From NCBI GenBank assembly GCA_930367205.1, contig OV884009.1, positions 36,837,841 through 36,901,840 of the forward strand: a stretch of 64,000 nt of DNA, read 5' to 3'. Below are positions 11,242-22,595 of the stretch, piece by piece. Numbering within the stretch: position 1 is the first letter of the stretch; every line of letters starts with the position of its first letter. Origin of the DNA: Acanthosoma haemorrhoidale. Taxonomy: Eukaryota; Arthropoda; Insecta; Hemiptera; Acanthosomatidae. Position numbers and translations under genes: made by a program. The notes under the pieces were generated by a model. That model ran no database searches. It saw nothing but the letters and a program-made list of their open reading frames with translations, and was not told the DNA's origin.

Positions 11242-13785
11242 CTCACAATGGTATGTTCTTTGCCACTCAATATCCCGGGAGAGGATCGAGGTGGGAGATG
11301 TTTGATGATTAGCTAACCAAAGTAAAGCTCTACGAATCCTTCTAGTCTGTCAATTTTCTGTTTTTTTTTTTGTTTTTTTGGCAATGAAATTAAAGAATAC
11401 ATTAAGGTTTATCGGCTCAACCTATACCGTTCTCGAACCCGAGCTTTGTCATTTTTTTTTATCAATTTAATCAGATTAATTTTTCATAAATTAATAACCG
11501 AAATTGGTTTCTTTTATGAAAATAAACGAAATCAAATCAATAGGAGGTTATGGAAAAGAATTGTTAGCGTAAGGACTCATATAACTGTGCCATTTTCTTA
11601 AAAACTTCAACTGTAATACAAAAAAAATCATTTTATATCAAGATAAATTCATTTTACTGTGAGCTGTTGACGTGTGAAATATTGACGAAATGAAATCCTA
11701 TTGAATTCGGCTGGGATGACATAAAATACGTGATTTATATTGTTTGCTTCAAAGCCTTTAAATTAGCGTTACCAACTTTAATGTATCTTCAACTTTAAAG
11801 TTAATTCATTCGTGAGAACATTTAATCTTAAACATCTTCTGAACGAAAGGATTGAATGCTCTTGATGTTCGAGTAGTTTTTACTCCTTCATGGTTTAGGT
11901 TCATTTCAGTATGATATTGTAAATTCTCAGTCAACAGGCTAAATTAAACACGGGCTCTAATTTAGTACATTTTCTCCCTCAGTTTTTTGTGATCTCTCGG
12001 GGAATTCCCATTTAAGAATTTGTATAGGGTTTAAAAATAATCACTGTATGCACAACTGTGACATTTTCAAGAACCATCTTGAATACTGTGGAAAAAACTG
12101 CCTTAATAATGTCCAATAAGCATAGTTAATGGTTATTAATTAGTTAACTACTTGGTAATAAAAAATAAATATTTACCTGACATATTTATTTCAATTAAAA
12201 ATCTCGCCCATATTTTTTTAATTAATTACATTTTGTCTTCAAATTTTAAACTGTAATTACACCGTTACCTACATGCATACATATTATGTTTATTTGTTCA
12301 GTATTTCCCAAACTGGAAATTTTAAGAAACAATCAATGTAATCGGCAGGTTACCAGATTATTGTTTTGTGGGCTGGAGATGAATTTATTTTCGACAGGAT
12401 TTAGGAATTTGCTCAAGGCATGCAAATTTAGCAACAAAGACCTGTTGTCCGTCTATTCAAGTTGTTATAGAATTCATAGCTATTCAATTAATTACAATAA
12501 GTCTCATCATCGTAATTCTGGACTTTAAAATTAGAATGATTACGCAGCTTTTGGCTGGTTTTTGGTAATGCCCATAAAGGATTGATGTCAGTGAGATCAA
12601 GATTGATTCAATACAATTTTTTTTTTACGTTATATGATGTTTTTAATATGCCGTCATCATAACCACTCTTGGTATTTATATGTGTTTTTTGGATTGTTCG
12701 TCAAGCTTTAGTCTCTCCAGGAAATTCTTTTATTGACAATATAACATTTAACAGTCAACGTTTCGCATGTTCAGGCATAATAAAGGACCTCTTATTTAAA
12801 TAACTATGTTTCTGATCACATAATGACAATCTGTGAAATAATGATAGTGATAACACTCATATATCACATTTAACACCCCTCGCAGTTTCTTAAACTGTAC
12901 TGATTATCCTTTTGTATGTATTGATAACCTTTTGCTATAAGCGTTAACCTTTACCAATAACGAAACTAACGTGAGATCGTCTCAAATCTTATTAGTAATG
13001 TCTGATTCATAGCCGTACACACCAGTTGATACATATAATTCTATACAAATTTAATTCAAAGCCAACAGTAATAATCAATTATTTTCAACGGATCCATTTC
13101 CATACATTTATAATTATATTTTTCGAGGGCTAAGAAAAGGAAAAATTTGTAAAACCAAGCACGGGGAGTTCCCTTGCATAATGAATATGGCCTCGTTAGT
13201 TTTTACAAAAGCTGTTTTACACAGGCGAGTGTTCAAATAAATGAAGTGATTTTACAATTTATTTTCACATATTTTTCTTGTTGCAAGTCAAAAATAAGGA
13301 CAGTCATATCAAAAAGGTTAAAGACGGATGAATTAGTAAGGTTTTTATTAATATAATGCCTTACTTTATTATCAATGGATGTTCATTCCCCTTCCTTACT
13401 AATGTTACGTTCAGTTACCTTCTTACTAACAGTAATATTTAATGATTAATAGTTCACTAATTAATAATAATAAAAAAAAGTAAAATCAATTCTAACAAAC
13501 GTTAAGGGTTACTTTAATAGCTACCTCCAAAGAGTTTACACGTTACTTAAGTCTAGGATAATAGTAGTAACATGTTTAATGGTTTTTATTTTTTCGTTCA
13601 ATTGTTTTTGGTATGGACTCTTTGGGATGCTACAAAAGCTACCTCGATAATTATTGTGGCGGATAATTCAAAAGAATAACTTTATCTGCTTTTAATCCTC
13701 ATTTCCTTTACCGTAACTGTTCACCAATTTATTTTCGCTATAATATAATTTTTTTTCTAATTTATTGCCTCGCTGAAATTATGCA
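11242..13785. other. AT-rich unassigned stretch
   Basis: Small frames (12286-12528 plus, 13174-13356 plus) have no recognised motif. No RNA gene or repeat boundary was seen. Confidence 0.4.
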
Positions 13786-14110
13786 CTGGAAAGAACAACC
13801 TAAAATAACCAAGACTGATTAACAAGGGTGAATTAACCCACGTTTCTTTCATCTTGAGACGCAGATCCTGTCCAGCAGTTCTCCTCAGTGCCTTGCCCAT
13901 CCTCAAATATGTCACAGTATGATATCCGAAGACCATACACTCACGAGAATTAAAAGACAGCAAGTTTCGAACAGCTATATATACTGCTCAACAGAAAATC
14001 TTAACTATCCATAGAAAACAAAATTCGAATGTGTGAAGCATAACTTGCGGACCTGAAACTCAAAAGTACTCGAATACTAATAGCATCCAAGATGTGGACT
14101 AGACGTTTTC
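13786..14110 (+). pseudogene. LINE A-related reverse transcriptase fragment
   Basis: On the plus strand, pieces of the RT thumb/C-terminal part of a Jockey-type LINE can be read in broken frames. THVSFILRRRSCPAVLLS around 13838-13890 aligns with HITFTLCRKSCPPVFLNS of the LINE A protein. Further on, a degraded region around 14010-14100 resembles the 'ENK...' and 'KSTRILIASK' part. Several frame changes and stops make it non-functional. It is more diverged than the other LINE A copies, so it may be a sister family. Confidence 0.5.
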
Positions 14111-15029
14111 ACTAATGCTCGACAATAATGCTTGATAGAATACATACATATAGACAATATTTAAATTTGTTTTACACGGACGAATTACATAAAGTTGCTA
14201 GACGCCACAGCGACTTTATACTAAAATTCAAATGCACTTACTTAAAACTGAAATGCCCACTGTTTATCTATGAAATCTTTCAAGATTAAAGGGGTTTTAG
14301 TTATTACTGTTTATTTCAAAGTATCTGATAACACTAAATAGTATATTGCCACTTCCTTGGCTCCTGAAGAGAATAAGTATGCGAATGCCAGTAGATTACC
14401 AATTTCCACAGAAAAAAAGTACCATCTGTTGTGGAAACCTTGTGACAAATGCCGATGTCTCTCTCTCTCAATATAAAGGAAAATGCAGCAAAAAAGTGAG
14501 GGGCCGGAGGAGGAGCCTCAATTTGCGGCTCTAGGTTCAATTTATTACGCGTATCAGAGCAATAAAAAAGAAATCTTCAATATGTGACTGTTCTGCCCAG
14601 TGATTTTTCAGTGTTGCCAACCCGCTCTACATATACAATATATCAATATGAATAATCGGCGTGAAAACATAAAGTGAAAACAATATAGATAAATAAGCGC
14701 GTGCTACTATGAAATATTATGGCCGAGAATGGAAATATACGAGGTCCCTGACAGGACATGCTGGCATGATATTTAATAAGGCCTTATGTTCCTTTTACCT
14801 GGCGGGGGAACCAACCTTCCCTTCCTGGAATAGACCGCAGGGAGGATCCCTTCCTCAAACGCTGGATGACTGGGTCTCTGGATCAAATCATTGGTCGGTT
14901 CGTTGCTGCCTAAAATAGGATGCTGCACGGGTCAAAGTCCCGATTTAGATGGACATAACCTTTACGATCGCTGATTGGGGTCTATTTCTAGACTTTTTTG
15001 TGCACACTAAATCTCATTCATTATTCAAA
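14111..15029. other. Unassigned stretch
   Basis: Short frames at 14334-14540 (both strands) and 14709-14918 (plus, 69 codons in moderately GC-rich sequence) have no known motif. A CT-rich run lies near 14458-14471. Confidence 0.35.
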
Positions 15030-15266
15030 AACTATATTAAGATAAAATTACTATCTGCCTTATTAGGAAATAAGTAATTGTGATATCTCATTCATACCAT
15101 ATTTACAATTTTCATTCTCTCGCTCATTCATACAGTATTTACAAACAGCCCAGAGACCTCCCATATCCACATGCTTGTCACCTTTCTCGCATGTAAAAGA
15201 GGAAATGGGGTATTGTGTAGAGCCTTACGCTATCAGGGTGGCCACGAGGCCACTGCCGTCACTAGG
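15030..15266 (-). mobile_element. LINE A 3' fragment
   Basis: Reverse-strand copy of the LINE A 3' UTR from its end (ATTACTATCTGCCTTATTAG) up to the last codons of the ORF (CACGAGGCCACTGCCGT near 15243). A middle part of the UTR is deleted. Strongly 5'-truncated. Confidence 0.75.
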
Positions 15267-15443
15267 TACACAAAGAATCAAGAATTATCTTGAATCCTTT
15301 TAGACTTTTGAATTTTGTTAGCAAAACATATACTAAGTTGGGATGAAAATATAAATTTTCGCTATGTAATTAATTTTGTCCCTGCGATCTTACAGGAATG
15401 ACACAATGTGCTGAAGGTTTTAAATAACTGTAGATGTGACATA

Positions 15444-15538
15444 AGAGGGTGGCCTGAAAAGTTTCCGACCTAACAAAGCTTTTATTTATTTTATTATCAT
15501 CTTCATGTCGAGGCCGGAAACTTTTCAGCCCACCTGTG
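15444..15538. mobile_element. 95-bp mariner-like mini-element
   Basis: Two terminal inverted repeats of about 24 bp share the core CTGAAAAGTTTCCG. The left arm starts AGAGGGTGGCCTGAAAAG; the right arm, read inward, starts CACAGGTGGGCTGAAAAG. The arms flank about 47 bp and are bordered by TA on both sides (15442-15443 and 15539-15540). TA duplication and the GGTGG-CTGAAAAGTTTCCG end are typical of Tc1/mariner elements, so this is a tiny internally deleted derivative. A sister copy lies at 27017-27137. Confidence 0.75.
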
Positions 15539-16049
15539 TACATAATAAACGGGAAATGTTGACAGTAACGCATTAAGAAAGAGACTGATAATATTTTATT
15601 CAAAACGAGGGCAGAGTTATCCGAATTCGCCGAATTTAAACGTGTTTTCTAAACAACACTCTGGAATTATTGTAGGCTTTTTAGTCTTGGCGAGGTCTGT
15701 GACTCCTAAAATGATTATCCCGTTCGAAAAAATTATTTATCTTTATACAAGTTTTGTCCATCTACATCGGGACTTTGACCGACCGTCCTGCTGGGAAGAA
15801 AGTATCCGCTAAGCCAAAAATATGAACACATCAATTCTGTTCCAATTACAAAGATCTTTATTTAAGACATTATAATTATCTTGTATAACATTATTAATCG
15901 GGATAAAATCATACTATTTCTCCCCCAGAGAAATATAGTATCCCAATCCCACTCCCAAATAAATTCCCCCAGCAAGCTGTTGGAAGGTAGGAAGCAGCGG
16001 GGTCCTCTCCTCTCCCTCTCCAAACGTTTCAACATGTGGTCATGACCGG
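15539..16049. other. Unassigned stretch
   Basis: A minus-strand 69-codon frame at 15862-16071 shows no recognised domain. Nothing else can be supported. Confidence 0.35.
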
Positions 16050-16122
16050 AGAGAGGTAAAGAGAGCCACATACACTAAGGACAAGGGTGGGGATGATGGC
16101 CAGTGTCAGTATCCCATGGCGT
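16050..16122 (-). mobile_element. Diverged LINE A UTR core scrap
   Basis: AGAGAGCCACATACACTAAGG followed by GATGATGGCCAGTGTCAG corresponds, with substitutions, to the same internal UTR segment seen at 4775-4847. Neither element end is present. Confidence 0.4.
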
Positions 16123-16382
16123 ACTTTTATATTTACTATAGGTCAATTGCACTATAGACGCAAGGCAACAATATGGATTTTAAGAATTAGAAGAATTTTC
16201 AAAAGCGGATAGGCCTCCCTGGAATTTGTAAAAAAAAATGGAGGGTGTAAGGAAAAGGACGTTGACTGCAGTTCTGAGCGCTTTAGATTGAAATGTTTGT
16301 ATACGTTTGATGTTTAAGGCTGTTTCCCATGGTTATTGTCCTTAAGTATAAATTGGTTTTAGAAACATATATGAGTAGCGTA

Positions 16383-18330
16383 GACCGGGACATGTTTACA
16401 CAGTGTTTTTGATTTTGAGTTTTCTAATTTTTTGTATTGCAGTTATTTACATGATTTCATGCTCAATCATTACTAAGAATTAAACTCTATTTTGACATCT
16501 ATGCCTCATACTATGATATCTCTAAAGGGGGCCTGTGTACACAGTGATAGGGGTAAGTTTACACACTTTTCAAAAGTAGGACATTTAAGGGTAATAAATA
16601 AAACACGATTAATAAACTATATTAGTCTGTTTTATTAGTATAAAATTTTACATTAAGTGCAGTGTACATATTTTTACATTATTATAAATGTAGGCTATTA
16701 TTAAATTATTTATTTATTAATGAACATATTTTACATTAATATAAATTCATATTATCATTATATAAATTTAATGAAAATTAAAGAAAAATCATTTTCATAA
16801 TCGCTTTTACACTTGATGGAAACAAAATAAATGAAACATGTTTCAATAGGCATACAGCGATCATGTATCGCTTTCTTACACCCCATCTGTTACACTGGGT
16901 CCATTTTATCCACTTTATACCAGGTTTTGATTGTTTGAATTGTTTCAAGGAGTACATACAATCACAGTTTTCATTGTCAATCAGATACATGTAAATCGTC
17001 ATCTTTGAGTTTTTTCTTATTTTTCCATTCTTCTCTGTTTCTTTTTGCAGAGAAAAACAGTTTTTTAGTACTTTAATATCGGATACATATGTTTTTCTAT
17101 GTTCTCCATCATCCTGTTCTTTCGATGCATCTTTGACCGGCGTATCTCCAAGAGTAACAGTTTGCCTGTTCTTCATGCCTTTAGTCCTTTTACTAGGACC
17201 GAGTTTTTCAAATATCCACACAGCTTCAGGCGTTGAAAATGACCAAGTACCGGATGTTCCAACGACAGCCCAGAGGGAGATAGATATGTGGCACCTTGCC
17301 CGGAAGGAAATGGGAATACTGCGGAAGTGGATGGAGCTGGTTCAGAAGGAAGCATTGCTGGTGAATCAGAATGAAGTCTTCGTCATAAAGTAAGTTACTG
17401 TTAAGAGGGAATATCATGGCCGTCACGAACAAAATGCGGCCGGTAGTTTACCCCGAGAAAGACGATGAATGGTGGTATCCTGTTACTACCACCATTTACT
17501 GCAATTGCTACTGTAATAAGAGTCTCTCGTTCGCCAGATGTCATTCTGCCGACCTGGTGGAATCCTCTCCTTCCAACTACCTGATTAGGCTTTATGAACA
17601 GTAGTCATAAAGCCCTGTTTCATCTGCATTTCAAATGTTTGATGGCCAACTCTTAAGGTGGCTGATGACTAGCGTCAAATTTCTAAAGAAAGCCTCAACA
17701 TTTGTCTTTTTGAAACTTGTAACTCTCGCTAGGCTCCTAAAATTTCTCGTTCAGCCCAAGAGGGAGGGCATTTGTAGTTGCAAGCTACAGCATATATGTA
17801 CACGAATTTTCCTTCCTTTGGTGTTAACCCAAAGTAAACGCCAGATGACTTCTGTAAATATTCTACTAGAAGTTTTTCCTGCTCTGATTCCAACACCTGT
17901 AGGTATAAGAACGCTAGGGGCTGAAATTGCTGATTTTATTTCAGATACCGTTAACAAACAGATTAAAAACGTTCGGGGCACGTTTACACGATTTGAAGAA
18001 TGTGTAAACATGCCTCTTTGACATGTATCCCTCAAAACGTAACCTGTACGTTTCGTTAATGAGGTATATATTAAACTGACTATCTTAAAATAACCGTAAA
18101 AGGCATACTAATACCATAAACTATAATAAACTGTGATAATTAAACGGTATACTTACTATTCCGATATAATGGTATAAAAATTTACTCACCAAAACAAAAA
18201 TCCTAAAAACTGCTCTCTCTTGGTCGTTACTCGTTACACTGACGTCTGACGTGACGAAGTGCTCCGCTTCGACCAACGGTTTGTAATTTATGAACACTGT
18301 GTAAACTTCCCCTCTACCAAGCTACCGGTC
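16383..18330 (-). mobile_element. Tigger/pogo-like DNA transposon, complete ends, dead
   Basis: Both ends begin GACCGG next to a TA dinucleotide (TA at 16381-16382 and 18331-18332), as expected for Tc1/mariner-superfamily insertion. Further inside, both arms share TTTACACAGTG. The left arm lacks about 13 bases present in the right arm between GACCGG and that block. The element is about 1.95 kb and carries one minus-strand transposase gene, described separately. Upstream of the gene on the minus strand is a short GC-richer leader. Confidence 0.75.
16790..18050 (-). pseudogene. Tigger/pogo-like DDE transposase pseudogene
   Basis: The product would cut and paste the surrounding element. Reading the minus strand in changing frames gives a consistent family order. 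First comes a CENP-B-type helix-turn-helix neighbourhood, QEKLLVEYLQKSSG then VYFGLTPKEG (about 17900-17800), a degraded second DNA-binding half, and ARVTSFKKTNVEAFFRNL (about 17730-17680). Next is NADETG with the first catalytic Asp (17631-17614), the RNase H-fold block QVGRMTSGERETLITVAIAV (about 17553-17494), and PPFIVF. The rest of the catalytic core (second and third acidic positions) is deleted. The C-terminus, including FKQSKPGIKWIKWTQCNRWG (about 16950-16890), resembles the PHD-like zinc finger found at the end of such transposases, but several Cys/His are lost. Multiple frameshifts and stops show it is inactive. Confidence 0.8.
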
Positions 18331-18332
18331 TA

Positions 18333-18659
18333 TCCTACACTAAAAGGTTAAAGTTGATGAACGACCTTTAAAACCTAACCTAGATTATCAAGTTATAACA
18401 ACATTAATGACTACTACTGAAAATGGTGTAACGTGCCACCACGAGCTGACAGTTCCATCTCCTCCCATTTAACGTTATTATGTCACTGCTCTTTAAAACC
18501 ATTAAAGCATTGGCTCCAGTAAGTCCAAGGAGTGACTATTTTCTTGAAATCCCTGAAAGTTTGGCAAAAGAAGATAATAATGAATATCCGATATCAAGGT
18601 GACTGATAACACTTTTGAGCAAAAGTACTTGATATCATTATCATGGTAATTGATAAGTA
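18333..18659. other. AT-rich spacer
   Basis: No feature is recognised between the transposon end and the LINE B copy. Confidence 0.4.
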
Positions 18660-20534
18660 TTTTCAACAAGTAAATTGTAAATAACTGTTCTGTTGAATAT
18701 TACTCTGCATACGGTACCCATTCTCCGCACGAAAGAAGAAGTAGATCTTCAACTAGCTTTCATAACTGATGTGATCATAGACGCAGCAAACACTGCGATC
18801 CCGAAGTACACTCCCATGCCACCGTCTCTGAGACCACCTCCAGACCACATTCTTAAAATTATAGCCTTGCGCAATAATTGGAAGAATAGATGGTACAGGA
18901 CGAGAGATCAGCAAGCCAAGGTCGTTGTGAATTCTCTCACAACGCAAATCCGGGGCTTGATGAAACTCTGGAAAACAGCGCAGTGGCATGAGAGACTTCG
19001 TAGCACTCACGGAGATCACAGAAAGTTTGGGAAGCTGTTGAAGACTACAAAAGGCAAGACAGCCACTGTCCGTCTTCACGAAGGCGACAATGTTCTGACT
19101 GCTGAGCAACAGGCAACAAAACTGGCCGACCATTACGCTAGGGATATTACGGCTAGGACGGGATACTACCACATGCTTCCTCCGGTAGATGCTGAACAGA
19201 ACCACATGTTTGTATCACCGAAGCAGCTCAAGGCGATTCTTCGCCGGTGTCAGGGAAACTGAGCACCAGGGCACGACGGGATACAAACAGTGCTGCTCAA
19301 ACAAATGCCGAGGAGAGGGATAGTACAACTAGCAAACTTATACAACTCTTGTATAAGATTGTGGGACTTTCCTGACACATGGAAACAAGCCATCTTGTTT
19401 CCATTACTAAAGCCAGCCAAAAGTGGAGATCACCCAGCCGACTACCGCCCGATCAGTCTGCTACCACAGATGGGGAAAATCTTTGAGAAAATTCTTTTGA
19501 ATTATCTCCAAGATTACTGCTCGGAAAATAATATCATTCCGCCAGAGCAGACTGGATTCCAATCCAGTATGAGCGCAGAGCACCCCCTTCTGAAGGTGCA
19601 GTCAGAAGTTAGCCATAACATGAATAGAAACATAGCCACGGCTGTGAATAGAAACAACTGTATTCAATTCTGGCTAGCTTCCTGAAAAACAGATCGCTGC
19701 GGGTGCGGGTGGGTGATAGCTTCTCCGAAGCTGTGCCACTGACCTGTGGAGTACCCCAAGGCACCGTCTAATCCCCTGTACTATTCAACGTATACACATC
19801 TGAGATTGTCGGAGCCCGGTACAAAAATACCACAGTTACTGCTTTCGCAGATGACATAGCGGTGTACAGTAGCAGCATGAGTGCCAAGGTAGCTAAGACA
19901 GGCTGAAGCAGCCTGTAACCAGATCAGTGAGAGATTGGGGAGACTCAATATCTCTGTAAACGCGGGTAAGACTGACTGTGTAATTTTCTCTTTTCAAAAG
20001 GGAAAAAGCCCACTCCCTACTAGTTACATAGTAGGAACGCAGGAAAATTCACCAGCCATTAACCTAGTATATCTGGGAATTAAAATGGACAGACACCTCC
20101 ATTTTAGTAACCATTTTGCGAAGAAGTTGAAGCATACACGCATGAAGTCTTACCGGCTTACGCACTTATTGACTTCCCCCAATCTATCACTGTGTCTCAA
20201 GCTATTGATTTACAAGACCTCAAGCATACTGAGGCCTACTCTGCTGTATGGTGCACCGCTATTTCGTTATCTGACGCATACGACAGCTAAGAAACTCCAA
20301 CAATTCCAAAACGGTATACTGATGAAAGTGGTCAGAGGTACTTCATTCGAGCAGCGAAGAAACAGTGAGCTACATGAGATATTTGAGCTGCCTACGGTGG
20401 ATGAATTCATCCAGCGTAGACATATCAAATTTTTTGACTCATTACAATATTTGACAAACCCGGTGTTTAACACTATAACCCCCGCTCCGTTCCCCCATCG
20501 ATGGCAGGACGCTGTCGTGGCTGGAACGCTTTAG
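18660..20534 (+). pseudogene. LINE B (Jockey-type) reverse transcriptase pseudogene
   Basis: From about 18690 one frame runs to 19685 with a single in-frame TGA at 19260-19262. It covers the linker between endonuclease and RT, then APGHDGIQ, DYRPISLLP, and the QTGFQS motif. The frame then breaks. The segment that should carry RT motif A (the '.LD...AFD.VW' block) is deleted between NRNIATA and the FLKNRSLRVRVGD region. After that, TCGVPQGTV and TAFADDIAVYSS (catalytic FADD intact, near 19840-19870) can be read, followed by another shift. The final frame 19935-20534 encodes the thumb and C-terminus (SILRPTLLYGAPLFRYL, then ELHEIFELPTVDEFIQRRH). The endonuclease domain is absent. The protein is distinct from LINE A and defines LINE B in this window. 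Confidence 0.85.
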
Positions 20535-20772
20535 TTTTTAGGTTCTAGGTATAGTTTTTAGTTTGTAAGTTTTTTCTCCCATTTTTAAACTCAAGGTGAG
20601 CCCCATCACCCAGATTTGTATTCATGTTATTTTACTACTAACCACAACCTGTATTGTTGAGTAACACGAACTCCTTCAAATGCATCTGCGCATACCAGAA
20701 TGAGGAGAAATTTTCAAAGCTTCTTGTAATATTTTTCATTGTATAACTTCAAGGGGTTAAAAAAAAAAAATA
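20535..20772 (+). mobile_element. LINE B 3' UTR and A-rich tail
   Basis: A short UTR with family markers AGGTGAGCCCCATCAC and ATGCATCTGCGCATACCAG runs into an A-rich tail that continues into (AT)n-rich sequence near 20795-20802. The same UTR recurs at 34.6, 44.6 and (reverse) 55.6 kb. Confidence 0.8.
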
Positions 20773-20802
20773 AATAATAAAAAAAAAATATATATATATA
20801 TG

Positions 20803-22309
20803 AGGCAGTACTGTAACTCACTGCATAAAAAACCATGGATATATGATATAATTAAATAATCTTTTATTAAATTAATGAATTTTATTTTATAATTTGACAT
20901 AAATTGATTTAAGTAATTAATATGGCTTTATTTATAAATCAACTAGCATTAGCAATTAGTCCTCTATCCCTTTTAATTTGAAAAAAGAGTTAATACATGT
21001 TATTAGTAAAGAGATATCAAAGGTAATATATATAAAATATATTTTTCATTCGTGAAGGGGGAGGGCTGAAATTTCAATCAGGGTGATCATATTTATCATC
21101 ATCATCATATATATGTATAGGGTTCTACGATACCCACTGAAATACAATACCACTGAAAGTTTGAACATACATTTGACAACATCCCTGTCTAAGCCGTATT
21201 AGTTTTATTAACATATAATAACTGTATCTATAATAATAAGTATCTGAAAAATAATAAATGTACCTATAGTGACCTACTAATTGTACCTACTAACTGACCA
21301 TCTAATCTATGGCATTTAATACTTCTAGAATCAACACTCAAATGCTATTTAATATTTAACTTTCTGACTTTTCATCATCACTAGCATCAATCACTGTAAC
21401 CCAAAAACATTAATTTTTAGAGTGAATAATGGAAATCTTGTATATGACGTTGATCAAGCCAATTATTTGGTAACTTTTTAATTCATTCAATAAATTAAAT
21501 GAATGGTACCTTAAAAGAAAAACCTTCACAATGCCACAAATTCACCAATTAAATATTAAAAACATATAAATATTTATATGTAAATGTCTCGGCAATTATG
21601 AAAGGAAACTGATTAAAGACTTTTGTATGTGAAGACGATCATCCTTTTTCTCTCCTCAAGAATTGGTATAGATTCAGAATTTGAGCAAAAAAAAACTGAA
21701 AAAAGAAAAAATATTCCTCTAGTCTACTTTTGCGTGGATAATCTTTCCCCTTTGGATATGAGGCAAGATCTAAACCCGCAAAAATACGTCCTATAATGAC
21801 TATTGCAATACAGTGGCTAAGCTACATAACTGAAAGGCATTATTACCATATAAGCTAATATAATTTTACAAAACCTCCAAAAACCAACAAATAAAACATG
21901 AAATCAAAACAGCAATACGAAGTCAACAAAATACCGATCCGAAAATAATAATAGCAAAAATAAAGAAAATTTAGTCCAAGTTAACCTTTGTATACAACAG
22001 GTTTAATTATAAACGACCGTTATATTGTCGAACGGGTTGCGATCCCTACTACCAGAGTGCGACGCCGTACTCACGAGAACTTTAGTGAGTTCTCGAGATG
22101 TATTCTTGGTTCGGGGCTTTTCTTTAATTACCGTAAATCAAAATCACTGAATTAACTTTTTTACTATTTTACATATTAAATGAACAATCATATTGATTGG
22201 GTTTAAAGCCATAAAATGGGTTATTTGGATTGTAATTCTCTACAGTGTGCCACACTTATAGGACATATTGTTTGATATAAATTAATTAGGTGTTTGATAT
22301 TTCATTGGC
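20803..22309. other. AT-rich unassigned stretch
   Basis: An ATC/AT microsatellite lies near 21095-21120. A hairpin with stem CGAGAAC/GTTCTCG occurs around 22074-22097. No coding potential was recognised. Confidence 0.4.
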
Positions 22310-22595
22310 TCGATGGGCGAAAGGACCTGTGCTCCCCTTTCGCCCCACTCGTCTATAATTATAATCCTCGATAAATCTATACTACGAAGCCAACTGGGTC
22401 TTGAATATGAATTATTCTTCGATAATTAATAGGTTGCCTAGACCTTATCTATGGCGTATTTTTTAAGGGGAAACCCCCCTCCCTCTATGTGATAGGGAAT
22501 GCAATCACATAGGGGGTCGGTATTCTCATTCACTAGGTGGCCTAGACCTTAAACTATGGCATATTGTTAGGGGGAAACCCCTAATTCTTATTCGA
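22310..22595 (+). repeat. Tandem 104-bp repeats upstream of LINE B endonuclease (possible 5' UTR)
   Basis: Two related units start at 22431 (AGGTTGCCTAGACCTTATCT) and 22535 (AGGTGGCCTAGACCTTAAAC), 104 bp apart. Both continue into ATGGC.TATT and GGGGAAACCCC. A weaker third start lies near 22581. Between them is a 9-bp-stem hairpin, CTATGTGAT (22485-22493) with ATCACATAG (22504-22512). Repeated promoter-like monomers are known in the 5' UTRs of some LINEs, so this may be the LINE B promoter region; that role is inferred from position only. Confidence 0.45.

Noticed and set aside
17133..18021. Plus-strand frames of 60-130 codons
   Set aside because: Antisense to the Tigger-like transposase pseudogene, which explains the sequence better.
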